Shown here piece after piece: positions 51,781 through 61,664 of a stretch of DNA of 64,000 nucleotides (position 1 is its first letter; each line of letters opens with the position of its first letter). Below the pieces are notes generated by a model. It saw only the letters and a program-made list of their open reading frames with translations, did no database searches and was not told the DNA's origin. Source of the DNA: Bacteroidota bacterium (GTDB lineage Bacteria > Bacteroidota > Bacteroidia > Chitinophagales > Chitinophagaceae); assembly GCA_023386045.1 (NCBI GenBank), contig JAEWKK010000030.1, positions 124,001 through 188,000 on the forward strand. Direction: 5' to 3'. A program made the position numbers and the translations under genes.

Positions 51781-53786
51781 AGATCATCCCTACCATATTA
51801 TTATTATTCTTTTGTTTTTGTTGTTCTGCACAGGAACTGCCCACAAAAACACAGGAACAGGTGGAAAACCAGGCTGAGGTGAACGAAGAAGTTTTTGAAG
51901 ACGATCAGCTTTTGCAGGAACTGGAATATTACACCAGGCATCCGCTTGATATAAACCTGGCTACTGAAAGTGATCTGCAATCCCTGCGCCTGTTAAATGA
52001 TCTGCAGATTCATTACCTGGTCCAATACCGGCAACACCTTGGAAAGTTCATTGCCCTGCAGGAATTGCAGGCAGTGCCTGGAATGGATATGATCACCATA
52101 AGGAAGCTGCTTCCTTTTGTAATAGCAGGTCCTACTTTAAATATTAAGGAAAGCTTTCTTTCCCGGTTCAAAGGAGAGCAAAGCCTGCTCTTCAGGGTTT
52201 CAAGAGTTTTGGAAAAATCAAAAGGTTATTTGCAAAAAGATGGCAACCGTTATCTCGGTGATCGCAACCAGCTTCTCTTTCGCTACCGGTATCAGTATAA
52301 GGACCTACTTTATTTAGGAGGCTTGGGTGAAAAAGATGCAGGGGAACCATTTTTCAAAGGCCGTCAGGCCAAGGGGTTTGATTTTTATTCCTTCCATTTT
52401 TTTGTAAAAAAGCTGGGTATTCTTCAGTCGCTTGCTATTGGAGATTACAGGATCAACCTGGGACAGGGATTGATACTTTGGCAGGGACCAGGTTTTGGAA
52501 AAAGTTCAGAGGTGAGCTCTATTAAAAGGCAGGGGAGTATTATACAACCTTACCGCTCGGCAGATGAATTCAATTTTAACAGGGGAATTGCTTTCAGCCT
52601 GGAGAAAAGAAAGGTGCAGGCAAGTTTATTCTTCTCGCGCAGGCAGTATAGCGGTAACCTGGTGTTTGATTCCATCCAATTCTTCAGCAGTTGGCAGACC
52701 TCTGGTAATCACAGAACCTTTTCAGAGAATGAAGACAGGAACAGGATTGGGGTGAGTTCAATGGGAGGAAGACTGCAATACCGGTCGAATAACGGTGTTG
52801 TTGGATTCAATGCAGTAAGCTATCATTTTAGTTTGCCATTGAAAAAGCAGGATAAACCTTATAATTTTTATGCTATTAGTGGTAAGAGCTGGAGCAATGA
52901 GAGTCTGGATTACAGCTTCACTTATCGTAACCTGCACTTTTTTGGGGAGGCAGCTCTTGATAAAAGAATGAATTCAGCCTTTATGAATGGCTTGCTGCTT
53001 TCAGCAGATCCTAAATTGGACATTTCTTTACTCTACCGTAATCTGGATCCTGCTTACCAGGCTCTATGGGCAAATGCATTTACCGAATCCTCTTCTCCCA
53101 CGAATGAAAAAGGAATATATCTCGGATTTATCCTCAGGCCTGTTTACAGGTGGACGGTGAATGCTTATGCAGACCTCTACTGTTTTCCCTGGCTTAAATA
53201 CAGGGTGGATGCACCTTCCTCGGGGCGCGACTATCTTTTTCAACTGGTATTTACTCCTGATAAAAAATCCAGCCTTTCCATTCGATACCGGACTCAGAAG
53301 AAGCAGATCAATGGTACTGAAGGCTCAATACCCTATTTACAAGAGCAGGTAAAACAAAATCTTCGTTTCCAGTTTTCCCGGGAATCTACTGCTGGCCTTA
53401 GTTTAAAGAGCAGGGTGGAAATCTGCTGGTTAAAAAAAGAAGCAGGGAAAGAAGAAGGATTTCTGGGTTATCTTGAAGCAAGTGGGAAAGCAGGCCAAAA
53501 GCTCAGACTCAATTCAAGATTGCAATATTATGAGACCGGAGGTTATGACAGCAGGATTTACGCCTATGAAAGAGATGTATTGTACGCATTTTCGATTCCA
53601 GCCAATTTTGAAAAAGGTCTGAGGTATTATATAAATGTCAGTTATGAGATTTTCAGTCAATTGTCCTGCTGGGTCAGGATTGGCCAAACCCTGAAAAGAG
53701 ACAAACACAATTTGGGTTCAGGACTGGATGAAATTAAAGGGAACAAAAAAACAGATTTGAGGATACAATTATTATATAGGTTTTAA
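51777..53786 (+). CDS. helix-hairpin-helix outer-membrane protein
   Basis: Starts with GTG in a GTGA overlap. The 669-residue protein has a signal peptide ending near CSAQ. Two helix-hairpin-helix motifs follow, about 50-115 (PLDINLATESDLQSLRLLND and GKFIALQELQAVPGMDMITI), of the ComEA type. From residue 130 to the end it is beta-strand rich (LLFRYRYQYKDLLYLGGLGE, LAIGDYRINLGQGLILWQGP, and others) and ends in an aromatic residue, as in barrel proteins. It combines a DNA- or protein-binding HhH unit with a probable outer-membrane barrel. The role is unknown; this architecture is recurrent in Bacteroidota. Confidence 0.8.
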   Translation: MKIIPTILLLFFCFCCSAQELPTKTQEQVENQAEVNEEVFEDDQLLQELEYYTRHPLDINLATESDLQSLRLLNDLQIHYLVQYRQHLGKFIALQELQAVPGMDMITIRKLLPFVIAGPTLNIKESFLSRFKGEQSLLFRVSRVLEKSKGYLQKDGNRYLGDRNQLLFRYRYQYKDLLYLGGLGEKDAGEPFFKGRQAKGFDFYSFHFFVKKLGILQSLAIGDYRINLGQGLILWQGPGFGKSSEVSSIKRQGSIIQPYRSADEFNFNRGIAFSLEKRKVQASLFFSRRQYSGNLVFDSIQFFSSWQTSGNHRTFSENEDRNRIGVSSMGGRLQYRSNNGVVGFNAVSYHFSLPLKKQDKPYNFYAISGKSWSNESLDYSFTYRNLHFFGEAALDKRMNSAFMNGLLLSADPKLDISLLYRNLDPAYQALWANAFTESSSPTNEKGIYLGFILRPVYRWTVNAYADLYCFPWLKYRVDAPSSGRDYLFQLVFTPDKKSSLSIRYRTQKKQINGTEGSIPYLQEQVKQNLRFQFSRESTAGLSLKSRVEICWLKKEAGKEEGFLGYLEASGKAGQKLRLNSRLQYYETGGYDSRIYAYERDVLYAFSIPANFEKGLRYYINVSYEIFSQLSCWVRIGQTLKRDKHNLGSGLDEIKGNKKTDLRIQLLYRF

Positions 53787-54021
53787 AAAGACAAAATGGT
53801 TAATGGACGATAATAATTGCTGGATACAGCTGGTAAATTATACGGATGAACCTGTTTTTTACCGTTTATAAATAAATAATGCTCCTTAAAAAATTTAGGT
53901 ATTTGTTAAAAAAACCTTTTATCTTACGCAGCATATTTTAAAAATGCTCTGTCTCAAGTAGTTGACTCGTTCTACGGAAGATAGGCGATTCGTGTTTTTT
54001 AAACTAAAATTGAACATTCAC

Positions 54022-57000
54022 ATGAGAAAAATTGTATCACTGCTTTCAGTGCTAATGCTGCTATGCGCATTTGCATACGGGCAGACCCGGACAGTAACGG
54101 GTACAGTCCGAGACGAAAATGGGAACCCCATTCCCTTTGCTACCGTTTCAGAAGTGGGCGCTAACAATGCAACCAAAGCTGATGCCAACGGGGCTTTTTC
54201 CATCAAGATCAAGGAAGGAGCACAACTCACGATCACTGCAACTGGTTATACGGCCAAGACCGTTACACCAACAACTGGTGATCAGTCAATTTCATTGGCC
54301 GTAAGAGTCGGCGAGATCCAGGAGGTAGTTGTTACAACTGCCTTAGGTCAACAGCGCCAGGCCAAGGAATTGGGTTATTCCACAGCAAGGGTAAGGGCTA
54401 CTGAATTAACTCAGTCAAGGCCGGTAAACCTGCAAAATGGTTTGACTGGTAAAGTTTCTGGTTTGACGATCCAGACAGTTAACAATGGTGTTTTTGCCGA
54501 CACAAGGATCAACCTCAGAGGTATCCGTTCTTTGACCGGTAACAACAACCCAATGCTGATCCTTGACGGTGTTCCCATCGCTCTTGGATTCCTGAACTCC
54601 CTCAACCCTAATGACGTTGCAGACGTAACCATCCTGAAAGGTGCATCTGCTACTGCTATTTATGGTCCTGATGGTGTGAATGGTGCGATTGTAGTGACCA
54701 CTAAAAAAGGAACAAGGAACAAACCTACCATCAGCGTGAGTCATACAACCCAGCTGGAGCAGGTTTCTTACATGCCTAAATTCCAGAAACGTTTTGGATC
54801 TGGTTCTTCTGTAGACCTTTATGGTTTCGGAGTTTATGATCCAATTGAGAACCAGGGTTATGGTGATGAATTCGACGGCAGCCTGAGGCAGATCGGCCGT
54901 GCTTTTGACCGCAATGGTGATGGTGATATTACAGATACTGAAGATTCATTGCTGGTAACTTACGAAGCTCGTCCTAACGAGAAGAAAAAATTCTGGGACC
55001 TTGGTATTACCAACCAAACTGACGTTTCTTTCTCAACTGGTGATTTCTACCTGAGTGCACAGAATGTTGCCATCAAAGGTGTAATGCCTAAAGATGAGAA
55101 CAACAGGAAGTCATTGCGTATGACTGCCCTGAAAGAGTTCGGCAAACTGAAAGCTAATTTCAGCGTGAACTATACAAGGTCTGATTATGATGTGAATGCT
55201 GGTTCTTCTTTTGGTAATGGAAGAGACTATTCTCCTTACTGGAACCTCATCAACACACCTATGCAGATTCCAATTACCCAATTCAAAGACTGGAGGAATG
55301 ATTTCTGGTCTAACCCGAATCATTTCTACAACGACTACTATCACAATCCTTACTGGATGATTGATATGTTCAGAACTACCGGAAGATCTGATGATCTTTT
55401 GGGTAATATCGAGCTGAACTTCAAAGCCACCAACTGGCTGAACTTCACTTACCGCCTGGGTGGTACTTTCAGCAATGAAAACGCCAAATCCATCGGTAAT
55501 CCATTCACTTTCACCCAGGAAGCCAGGGATTCTCATAAATCAAATGCTGCTTCTGATTTCGCAGCTTCTGTTTATGATAATAATGGTTCCTCTTCCCGCG
55601 TGAACTCAGAGATCTTCGCTACTGCAAGAAAAGATTTCGAAAAATTCAGGATTGAAGGTCTTCTTGGACAATCATTCCGCGAAACTTCTACAAAATCAGT
55701 AAACGTAGGTAGCAATAACCTTGGAATCCCCAGCGTATTCAATGTTGGTGTTAGAAAAGGTGAGCCAAGTGCAAGCGAAGGCAATTCCAAGTCAAGACTG
55801 CAGCGTTTCTTTGGTAGGGCTTCTTTCAATTACATGAACTGGGCTAACCTTGAACTGACTGGTAGCTATGACTATGATAGCCGTCTGGCCAATCCTTACA
55901 ACTATAATGTTGACGATGTGAATTTCTTCTATCCTGGTGCTAACGTAGCTTTCGTTTTGAGCGAGGCTATCCCAGCATTGAGAAATAACGATGTTCTTTC
56001 TTATTTGAAAGTTCGCGGTGCCCTGTCTAAAACAGGTAACGTGAACCTGGGTATCTACAGCCTGGAAAACACTTTCGGTCCTGGTGGTGGTTTCCCTTAT
56101 GGAAACATCCTTGGATTTACAGCGAGCAATACGCTGTTGAGAGACAGGTATACTCCTGAGTTTGTTAAGACCAAAGAAGTAGGTCTGGAACTTGGATTCC
56201 TGAAAGGACGTATCAATTTTGAAGCAACTGCCTACAGCCAGGAGAACACAGACCAGATCATCACTGTTGCTTATTCTGCAGCGAGTGGTTATGGTAATGC
56301 CCTGCTGAACGCGGCTTCTTTTACCAACAGAGGTCTGGAATTTGACCTGAGATTGACTCCATTGGTGAAGATCAATGATGTGAATATTGATTTCAAAGTG
56401 AACTATACCCTGATCGACAGCAAGGTTGACAAGCTGATCGAAGGTGTGAATGAGCTGGGTACCGGTAATGGTAACTATGTTATCGTAGGTAAGCCTGCTT
56501 ATACTTTCAAACTAACTGACTATACAAGAGACAGCCTGGGCCGTGTTGTAGTAAATAAAACTACTGGTTTCCCAACTGTAGATCCTACTGTAAAGGAATT
56601 CGGACAAACACTGCCTAAGCACCTGCTGGGTATGAGCCTGAATGTAAACTGGAAATCCCTGACCTTCAGCGCAGTTGCTGATTACAGAGGTGGCAACCAG
56701 ATCTACAGTGGTATCGGTCCTGATATGGATTTCTCTGGTATTTCTTACAGAACTGGTCAGAATGGCCGTCAGCCATTTATTTTCCCGAATTCTGTTTACT
56801 GGGATGGAACTAAATACGTAGAAAATACGTCTGTGTACACACCAGGTGGATATTCTTTCTGGTCACAGGCGGTAAATACATCTGCTAACTCCAACTACCT
56901 GGCAAGCGGTGCTTTCTGGAAATTGAGAGAAGTAGCAATCACTTATGGCCTTCCCATGAGATGGTTTGGTTTCACAAAAGGTGCAGTTAAAGGTGCTACA

Positions 57001-57162
57001 TTCACTTTGACCGGCAGGAACCTGATCACTTTGTTGCCTGATACAAACGAGTGGACTGACCCTGAGTTCTCTAATACTACAGGTAATGCCCAGGGTGTTA
57101 ACGACCGCAACAACAATCCTCCAACAAGGATCTATGGTGCAAACCTGACAGTGAATTTCTAA
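54022..57162 (+). CDS. SusC/RagA-type TonB-dependent outer-membrane transporter
   Basis: The ATG at 54022 opens a signal peptide (MRKIVSLLSVLMLLCAFAYG) and a 1046-residue product. Order: carboxypeptidase-regulatory-like domain (TVTGTVRDENGNPIPFATVS, about 25-100), a TonB box-like EIQEVVVTTALG near 110, plug domain with NLQNGLTGKVSGLTIQTVNN near 140 and the RGIRSLTGNNNPMLILDGVP motif near 175, then the 22-strand barrel to the end (NPPTRIYGANLTVNF). It should import a large nutrient with its SusD partner 28 bases downstream. The substrate is unknown: no glycosidase or peptidase lies in this locus. Confidence 0.96.
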   Translation: MRKIVSLLSVLMLLCAFAYGQTRTVTGTVRDENGNPIPFATVSEVGANNATKADANGAFSIKIKEGAQLTITATGYTAKTVTPTTGDQSISLAVRVGEIQEVVVTTALGQQRQAKELGYSTARVRATELTQSRPVNLQNGLTGKVSGLTIQTVNNGVFADTRINLRGIRSLTGNNNPMLILDGVPIALGFLNSLNPNDVADVTILKGASATAIYGPDGVNGAIVVTTKKGTRNKPTISVSHTTQLEQVSYMPKFQKRFGSGSSVDLYGFGVYDPIENQGYGDEFDGSLRQIGRAFDRNGDGDITDTEDSLLVTYEARPNEKKKFWDLGITNQTDVSFSTGDFYLSAQNVAIKGVMPKDENNRKSLRMTALKEFGKLKANFSVNYTRSDYDVNAGSSFGNGRDYSPYWNLINTPMQIPITQFKDWRNDFWSNPNHFYNDYYHNPYWMIDMFRTTGRSDDLLGNIELNFKATNWLNFTYRLGGTFSNENAKSIGNPFTFTQEARDSHKSNAASDFAASVYDNNGSSSRVNSEIFATARKDFEKFRIEGLLGQSFRETSTKSVNVGSNNLGIPSVFNVGVRKGEPSASEGNSKSRLQRFFGRASFNYMNWANLELTGSYDYDSRLANPYNYNVDDVNFFYPGANVAFVLSEAIPALRNNDVLSYLKVRGALSKTGNVNLGIYSLENTFGPGGGFPYGNILGFTASNTLLRDRYTPEFVKTKEVGLELGFLKGRINFEATAYSQENTDQIITVAYSAASGYGNALLNAASFTNRGLEFDLRLTPLVKINDVNIDFKVNYTLIDSKVDKLIEGVNELGTGNGNYVIVGKPAYTFKLTDYTRDSLGRVVVNKTTGFPTVDPTVKEFGQTLPKHLLGMSLNVNWKSLTFSAVADYRGGNQIYSGIGPDMDFSGISYRTGQNGRQPFIFPNSVYWDGTKYVENTSVYTPGGYSFWSQAVNTSANSNYLASGAFWKLREVAITYGLPMRWFGFTKGAVKGATFTLTGRNLITLLPDTNEWTDPEFSNTTGNAQGVNDRNNNPPTRIYGANLTVNF

Positions 57163-57190
57163 ACAAATTCTAATTTAAACAGAGAAGACA

Positions 57191-58825
57191 ATGAGACTTA
57201 AAAAGTTATTATACGCTGGAGCTGCTGCAACCGTTATGGTTGCAGGGCTGGGCAGTTGTAAAAAAAGTGCCTTTGACATTAACAAAAACCCGAACAACGC
57301 CACGGATAGTACCGTTTCTTATGACGTTATTCTGCCTGCGGCATTGCATTCTACTGGTACCCTCGTAAGGAACCAGTGGGGATTCCTCCAGAACTGGATG
57401 GGATATTGGGCAAGGTCCGGTACATATGCTCCTAACGTAATTGAGGAAACTTACCAGATCCCCACCACCTTTGGAAATGGTATCTGGAATACCGCTTACG
57501 ACAACAATTATGACTACCAGATCATGGAGATCAAGGCCAAGCAGGCCGGAGCTACCATGTATGAGGGTATTGCCCGCATTATGAAGGCTCATAATTTTGG
57601 TATCCTGGTAGATGTATATGGCAACGTTCCTTACAGCGAAGCGCTGAAAGGTAATGCCAATCCTACACCTGCTTATGATAAAGGTGAGGACATCTATAAG
57701 GATCTGCTGAAACAATTGGATACAGCCGTTACTTTGATCCAGAATTCTATTCAGGTTACGAACAAGAACATTCTTGAAAATGATATCATGTTCGGAACTC
57801 CGAATAATTCAGCTGCAACTTTTACCACTCAAAAGGCTAAGTGGGTCAAGTTTGCCAATACAGTTCGCCTGAGATTACTGGTTCACCTGATGAATGGTGG
57901 CGTAAATACTCCTCAGGGAACCATTGCAGGTTTCGACATCCCCGGAGAGATTGCTGATATCATTGCCAATGGCGGTGGCTTCCTTGGAACAGGTGAAGAT
58001 GCTACGGTGAACCCAGGCTACAAGTCTGATAAACCCAATCCATTCTACACTACTTTCAAAACAACATCTACTGGTGCACAGGCAGCCAATAACGTTTATT
58101 ACAGAGCTAATAAATGGGGTATTGACTACTATAGTTACAATGGCGATCCCAGGATATCCAGGGTGTATGAAGCCGGTTCCAATGGTTATGTTGGAGTTGA
58201 GTATGGATTGCCTCCTGTGAACGAAAATGCATCTCCTAACCTGGCTGGTATCGGCCCCGGTGTCTACAGGTCTGCAACTGCTTCTAACCCTATCCTGACT
58301 TCTGCAGAAAGTTATTTCCTGCAGGCAGAAGCAAGGTACAGAGGTTTCCTGACCACCAGTACAGCTGCCACCCTTTTGAATACAGGTATTGCAGAAAGCT
58401 TTACCTTCCTGGGAGCTACAGGTTCAGCAACTTATATCACAGGTAATACTGGTTATGGTGACGTGGATATCAATGCCGCTTCTCTGAGCCCAACCAATCC
58501 AAACATTCCTGGTGGTGGTATCTTTACCATCATCTCTCAAAAATGGTTTGCCCTGAATGGTCTTGATCCATTGGAAGTATGGAATGATTACAGGAGAGTG
58601 GATATGAAGAACTCTGCCGGTGTGGATGTAGGTCACTTCATCTATGGTGCGGCTGTTGGTTATGATCCAGGTCCGCCAATCTCTGTTTCTCCTCAGAATA
58701 CTTCTACATTAATTCCTGTTCGTATGTTGTACCCTCAGACAGAGTATAACTATAACCCAACCAATGTAGGTGCAGAAGGAACGATCAATGCATTTACATC
58801 ACGCGTATTCTGGGATATTAAATAA
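57191..58825 (+). CDS. SusD/RagB-family surface lipoprotein
   Basis: The 544-residue protein has a lipoprotein signal (MRLKKLLYAGAAATVMVAGL, ending GSC at 25-27). The mature part follows the SusD_2 type: FDINKNPNNATDSTVSYDVI near 30, GIARIMKAHNFGILVDVYGN VPYSEALKGNANP near 125-150, then TSAESYFLQAEARYRGFLTT near 375. TPR-like helices would bind substrate over the SusC barrel. It is translated behind SusC in one operon. Signal and motifs are clear; the ligand is not. Confidence 0.95.
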   Translation: MRLKKLLYAGAAATVMVAGLGSCKKSAFDINKNPNNATDSTVSYDVILPAALHSTGTLVRNQWGFLQNWMGYWARSGTYAPNVIEETYQIPTTFGNGIWNTAYDNNYDYQIMEIKAKQAGATMYEGIARIMKAHNFGILVDVYGNVPYSEALKGNANPTPAYDKGEDIYKDLLKQLDTAVTLIQNSIQVTNKNILENDIMFGTPNNSAATFTTQKAKWVKFANTVRLRLLVHLMNGGVNTPQGTIAGFDIPGEIADIIANGGGFLGTGEDATVNPGYKSDKPNPFYTTFKTTSTGAQAANNVYYRANKWGIDYYSYNGDPRISRVYEAGSNGYVGVEYGLPPVNENASPNLAGIGPGVYRSATASNPILTSAESYFLQAEARYRGFLTTSTAATLLNTGIAESFTFLGATGSATYITGNTGYGDVDINAASLSPTNPNIPGGGIFTIISQKWFALNGLDPLEVWNDYRRVDMKNSAGVDVGHFIYGAAVGYDPGPPISVSPQNTSTLIPVRMLYPQTEYNYNPTNVGAEGTINAFTSRVFWDIK

Positions 58826-58850
58826 TTAAACAGCAGTTAAAAAGACAAAC

Positions 58851-59804
58851 ATGAAGAAAATACTTTTAAAATCAGCGCTTTTTGCGGCCTTCGCCATGAT
58901 GGTGACGGGTTGCCTGAAAGACAAAGGATTTGAGGACCATGAATATGGGATCAATGACCCGGATGCTTCACCTGCCGGTATTGGTTTCCCCCTGGGATCC
59001 AAAGCAGCTAATATCGTAGGTATCGAGGTAAGTGGCAATCCACAGATCATTTCAACTGAGCCGGTAATTACCCTGTTTTCAGGCGATCCTGCTCCAAGCG
59101 ATATCAATATCACTCTGACTTTGAATCCTGGACTGGTGGCAGCTTATAATGCAGCTAACAGTACCAATGTACTGGATCTGCCTACCAACCTTTACAGTTT
59201 TCAAACCCTGAACGTGGTGCTTCCGGCAGGAGAGAGAATGGTGAAAGTGCCAATGACCATCACTAGTTCAACTTCTCTGGATCCAACCAAGGCTTATGGC
59301 GTGGGTTTAACCATTTCATCTGCTGATGCCGGATATACCATTGCTGAAAACTTCAAAAACCTGTTATTGATCTTCAATATCAAGAACAAGTATGATGGTA
59401 TTTACAAGTTATATGGTTTCCATAACCGTCCGGGACTGGACGCACCCTACAAGAACATTACTGTTCATATGGTGACTACAGGACCTGATAAGGTAAAAAT
59501 GTACTGGCCTGCTCTTGGTGCGGATGCGCATCCTATCAATGGAGGAAGTTCTTATTATGGGAATTTTACCACAGAATTTAAATTTGCGCTATCATCTGCA
59601 TCGGTTAATCCATTAATTGCAATTGATAATCCATACACTCCGGGATCACCTGCGTTTACAATTGTACCAGGATCTAATAGTCGTTGGGTTGATACAGTTA
59701 TCAATGGTTCTGCAACGAAAGTTATTTTCGCGCAGTATTATTATGCAAATAATCCTACTCAACGTGGATTTAGCGATACATTATATTATTCCGGACCACG
59801 TTAA
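58851..59804 (+). CDS. surface lipoprotein with DUF1735 domain
   Basis: The 317-residue protein has a lipoprotein signal (KSALFAAFAMMVTGC, Cys21). The N-terminal half is DUF1735-like: NIVGIEVSGNPQIISTEPVI near 55, DINITLTLNPGLVAAYNAAN near 83, and MVKVPMTITSSTSLDPTKAY near 125. The C-terminal half is a separate beta-domain (KYDGIYKLYGFHNRPGLDAP near 180). Such proteins accompany SusC/D pairs and bind glycans or other ligands at the surface. It is the third gene of the operon, followed by a strong terminator. Confidence 0.88.
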   Translation: MKKILLKSALFAAFAMMVTGCLKDKGFEDHEYGINDPDASPAGIGFPLGSKAANIVGIEVSGNPQIISTEPVITLFSGDPAPSDINITLTLNPGLVAAYNAANSTNVLDLPTNLYSFQTLNVVLPAGERMVKVPMTITSSTSLDPTKAYGVGLTISSADAGYTIAENFKNLLLIFNIKNKYDGIYKLYGFHNRPGLDAPYKNITVHMVTTGPDKVKMYWPALGADAHPINGGSSYYGNFTTEFKFALSSASVNPLIAIDNPYTPGSPAFTIVPGSNSRWVDTVINGSATKVIFAQYYYANNPTQRGFSDTLYYSGPR

Positions 59805-59824
59805 TCCGGATAGAATAATTTACG

Positions 59825-59854
59825 AAAAATGGTCGCCAACAGGCGGCCATTTTT
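59825..59854 (+). terminator. terminator after the SusC-SusD-DUF1735 operon
   Basis: AAAAATGGTCGCC and GGCGGCCATTTTT form a 13-bp stem (one G-T pair) with a 4-base loop and run into a T-rich tail. It lies 17 bases before the start of the next gene. Confidence 0.9.
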
Positions 59855-59870
59855 CTTTATATTTAATGCC

Positions 59871-60587
59871 ATGATCAAAACTATATTAAACCTTGCAGCT
59901 CTTATAATCAGCATAGCTGCGGCAGGTCAAAGCTTCCCGAACGGCAGTTATAATTTCAATGGTGATCCTGCTTATGCTTATAATAAATACCTGGTCCTGC
60001 ATGGCGAAAGAAATTTCACCAAGGTAGGCATATACAGGGTTTTGGGAACCTATTACCTGATGGGAGAAAAACATCCGGGCGCTATGTATTCCAAGACAGA
60101 AACTGCTCTGAATATCAAACTGAGCTACAATACTTACAACCAGGAAGTAGCATTTATTTCTTCTTCCAATTTAAATAATCCCCTGGTGAAAGAAGCCGGT
60201 ACCCTGGATTCATTCAGGCTGCAGAAAGATTCACTCATAACTGAGGATATGCTCTTTGTTTATGGTGGATTACTGGGAAGTAATGAAAAGGCTTATTTCA
60301 GGCAAATGACAGATCCTTCTCAAAATCTTGTTCTATATAAAAAGTACAAATCAGTGCTGGCATCTACCAGCAATTATATAGAAGCTGACATAAGAGAATT
60401 TGAGTTGGAAGTGAGTTATTATTATTACAATAAAGAGAAAAAAGAATTCTCCAGGTTGAAAACTGGATATAACGCGGTGAAAAAAGAACTGGGTTTTATC
60501 AGGAATTTTGATACAGTTCTGGATAAAGAACTGCTCAGAACCAATCCTGAAGCAGCTCTGATCAATTTGATCAGCAGCGCGGATTAA
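59871..60587 (+). CDS. secreted protein of unknown function
   Basis: The ATG at 59871 gives a signal peptide (MIKTILNLAALIISIAAAGQ); an earlier in-frame ATG at 59829 lies inside the terminator stem and is not used here. The 238-residue product is secreted, with mature region FPNGSYNFNGDPAYAYNKYL and later EADIREFELEVSYYYYNKEK. No family is recognised. It lies just after the SusC operon and before a DUF3467 gene, on the same strand. Confidence 0.75.
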   Translation: MIKTILNLAALIISIAAAGQSFPNGSYNFNGDPAYAYNKYLVLHGERNFTKVGIYRVLGTYYLMGEKHPGAMYSKTETALNIKLSYNTYNQEVAFISSSNLNNPLVKEAGTLDSFRLQKDSLITEDMLFVYGGLLGSNEKAYFRQMTDPSQNLVLYKKYKSVLASTSNYIEADIREFELEVSYYYYNKEKKEFSRLKTGYNAVKKELGFIRNFDTVLDKELLRTNPEAALINLISSAD

Positions 60588-60668
60588 CTTCTTTGCAAAG
60601 GAGATTTCTCACAGGTAAGGAAATCCTTTCTTACTACCTTTACAGCCTTACAAAACAGCGTAGTTTTT

Positions 60669-60977
60669 ATGCAGGACCAACAACAAAGCCAGATCAATAT
60701 AGAGATCACAGAAGAAATCGCAGAAGGATCTTATGCCAACCTTGCCATCATCACTCATTCGCATGCGGAATTTGTCATTGATTTTGTGAACGTGATGCCA
60801 GGAACACCCAAGAGTAAGGTGAAATCACGTATCATATTTACTCCACAGCATGCCAAACGTTTTATGAAAGCCCTGATCGAAAACGTGAACCGCTACGAAG
60901 CAGCAAATGGTTCCATCAAGGATCTTGAAGAGATTCAAATCCCTATGACCTTCGGCGGGCCAACAGCACAAGCTTAA
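60669..60977 (+). CDS. DUF3467 protein
   Basis: The 102-residue protein fits DUF3467: NIEITEEIAEGSYANLAIIT near 9-28, SHAEFVIDFVNVMPGTPKSK near 30 and the basic segment VKSRIIFTPQHAKRFMKALI near 51. No signal or membrane segment. Function unknown; often a conserved small cytosolic protein. It is convergent with the response regulator gene, with 16 bases between. Confidence 0.9.
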   Translation: MQDQQQSQINIEITEEIAEGSYANLAIITHSHAEFVIDFVNVMPGTPKSKVKSRIIFTPQHAKRFMKALIENVNRYEAANGSIKDLEEIQIPMTFGGPTAQA

Positions 60978-60993
60978 TCTAAAAATTTAAGGA

Positions 60994-61644
60994 TTAATCT
61001 ACGAGGTTGTTCTTCACGGCGAAGAATACCAGTCCTGCTGTATTCTTGCTGCCAAAACGTTCCATTAACCGGTCTTTGATCGCTTCAACCGTTCTTGGAC
61101 TGATCTCCATTTTTTGGGCGATCTCCTGCGCTGTGAACTCCATGCAAATGAATTTGAGTACATCTCTTTCACGGTCGGTAAGTGTGATCTCGCTATTGAG
61201 TGAGGGAATGACTTTTTGTTTGGCGTGTGATTTTTTCAGCAGGATGCGGTTCACGAAATTATTGAGGTAGTAGCCTTTTTCATAAACATCCATGATGGCT
61301 CTTCGGATGTCCTGGGGCTCCGCATTTTTCAGCAGGTAACCATTGGCACCATTTTCCATCATGTGCGATACAAAACGGTCGTCTTCATACATGCTCAGCA
61401 CGATCACGTGGATATGAGGGTATTGCTTACTCAGCACCTTGGTGGTTTCAATACCATCTTTGAGAGGCATGCGCAGGTCCATTAGCACCACATCAGGTTC
61501 AGCTTCAGCGATGCCGTTTAATAATTCTTCTCCATTATCTGCTTCCAGAACAAATTTGATATTCGTGTAAGGCCGCAGTGAAAGGATGACTCCTTTACGG
61601 AATATCTTATGATCATCGGCAATAGCCACTTTAATAACTTCCAT
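60994..61644 (-). CDS. NarL/LuxR-family response regulator
   Basis: The 216-residue protein has a receiver domain (VAIADDHKIFRKGVILSLRP, acidic D10/D11; phospho-acceptor D56 in PDVVLMDLRMPLKDGIETTK) and a C-terminal LuxR-type HTH (LTDRERDVLKFICMEFTAQE and ISPRTVEAIKDRLMERFG). It would be phosphorylated by the histidine kinase encoded 20 bases upstream in the same transcript. The partial gene at 63868 encodes a paralogue with a very similar start (IADDHKIFR). Confidence 0.95.
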   Translation of the reverse strand: MEVIKVAIADDHKIFRKGVILSLRPYTNIKFVLEADNGEELLNGIAEAEPDVVLMDLRMPLKDGIETTKVLSKQYPHIHVIVLSMYEDDRFVSHMMENGANGYLLKNAEPQDIRRAIMDVYEKGYYLNNFVNRILLKKSHAKQKVIPSLNSEITLTDRERDVLKFICMEFTAQEIAQKMEISPRTVEAIKDRLMERFGSKNTAGLVFFAVKNNLVD

Positions 61645-61664
61645 ACAACTTCAGTCGGGTAAAT

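Noticed and set aside
54018..55829. Antisense frames inside the SusC gene up to 141 codons
   Set aside because: The sense frame has clear signal peptide, plug and barrel motifs; the antisense frames show no family features.
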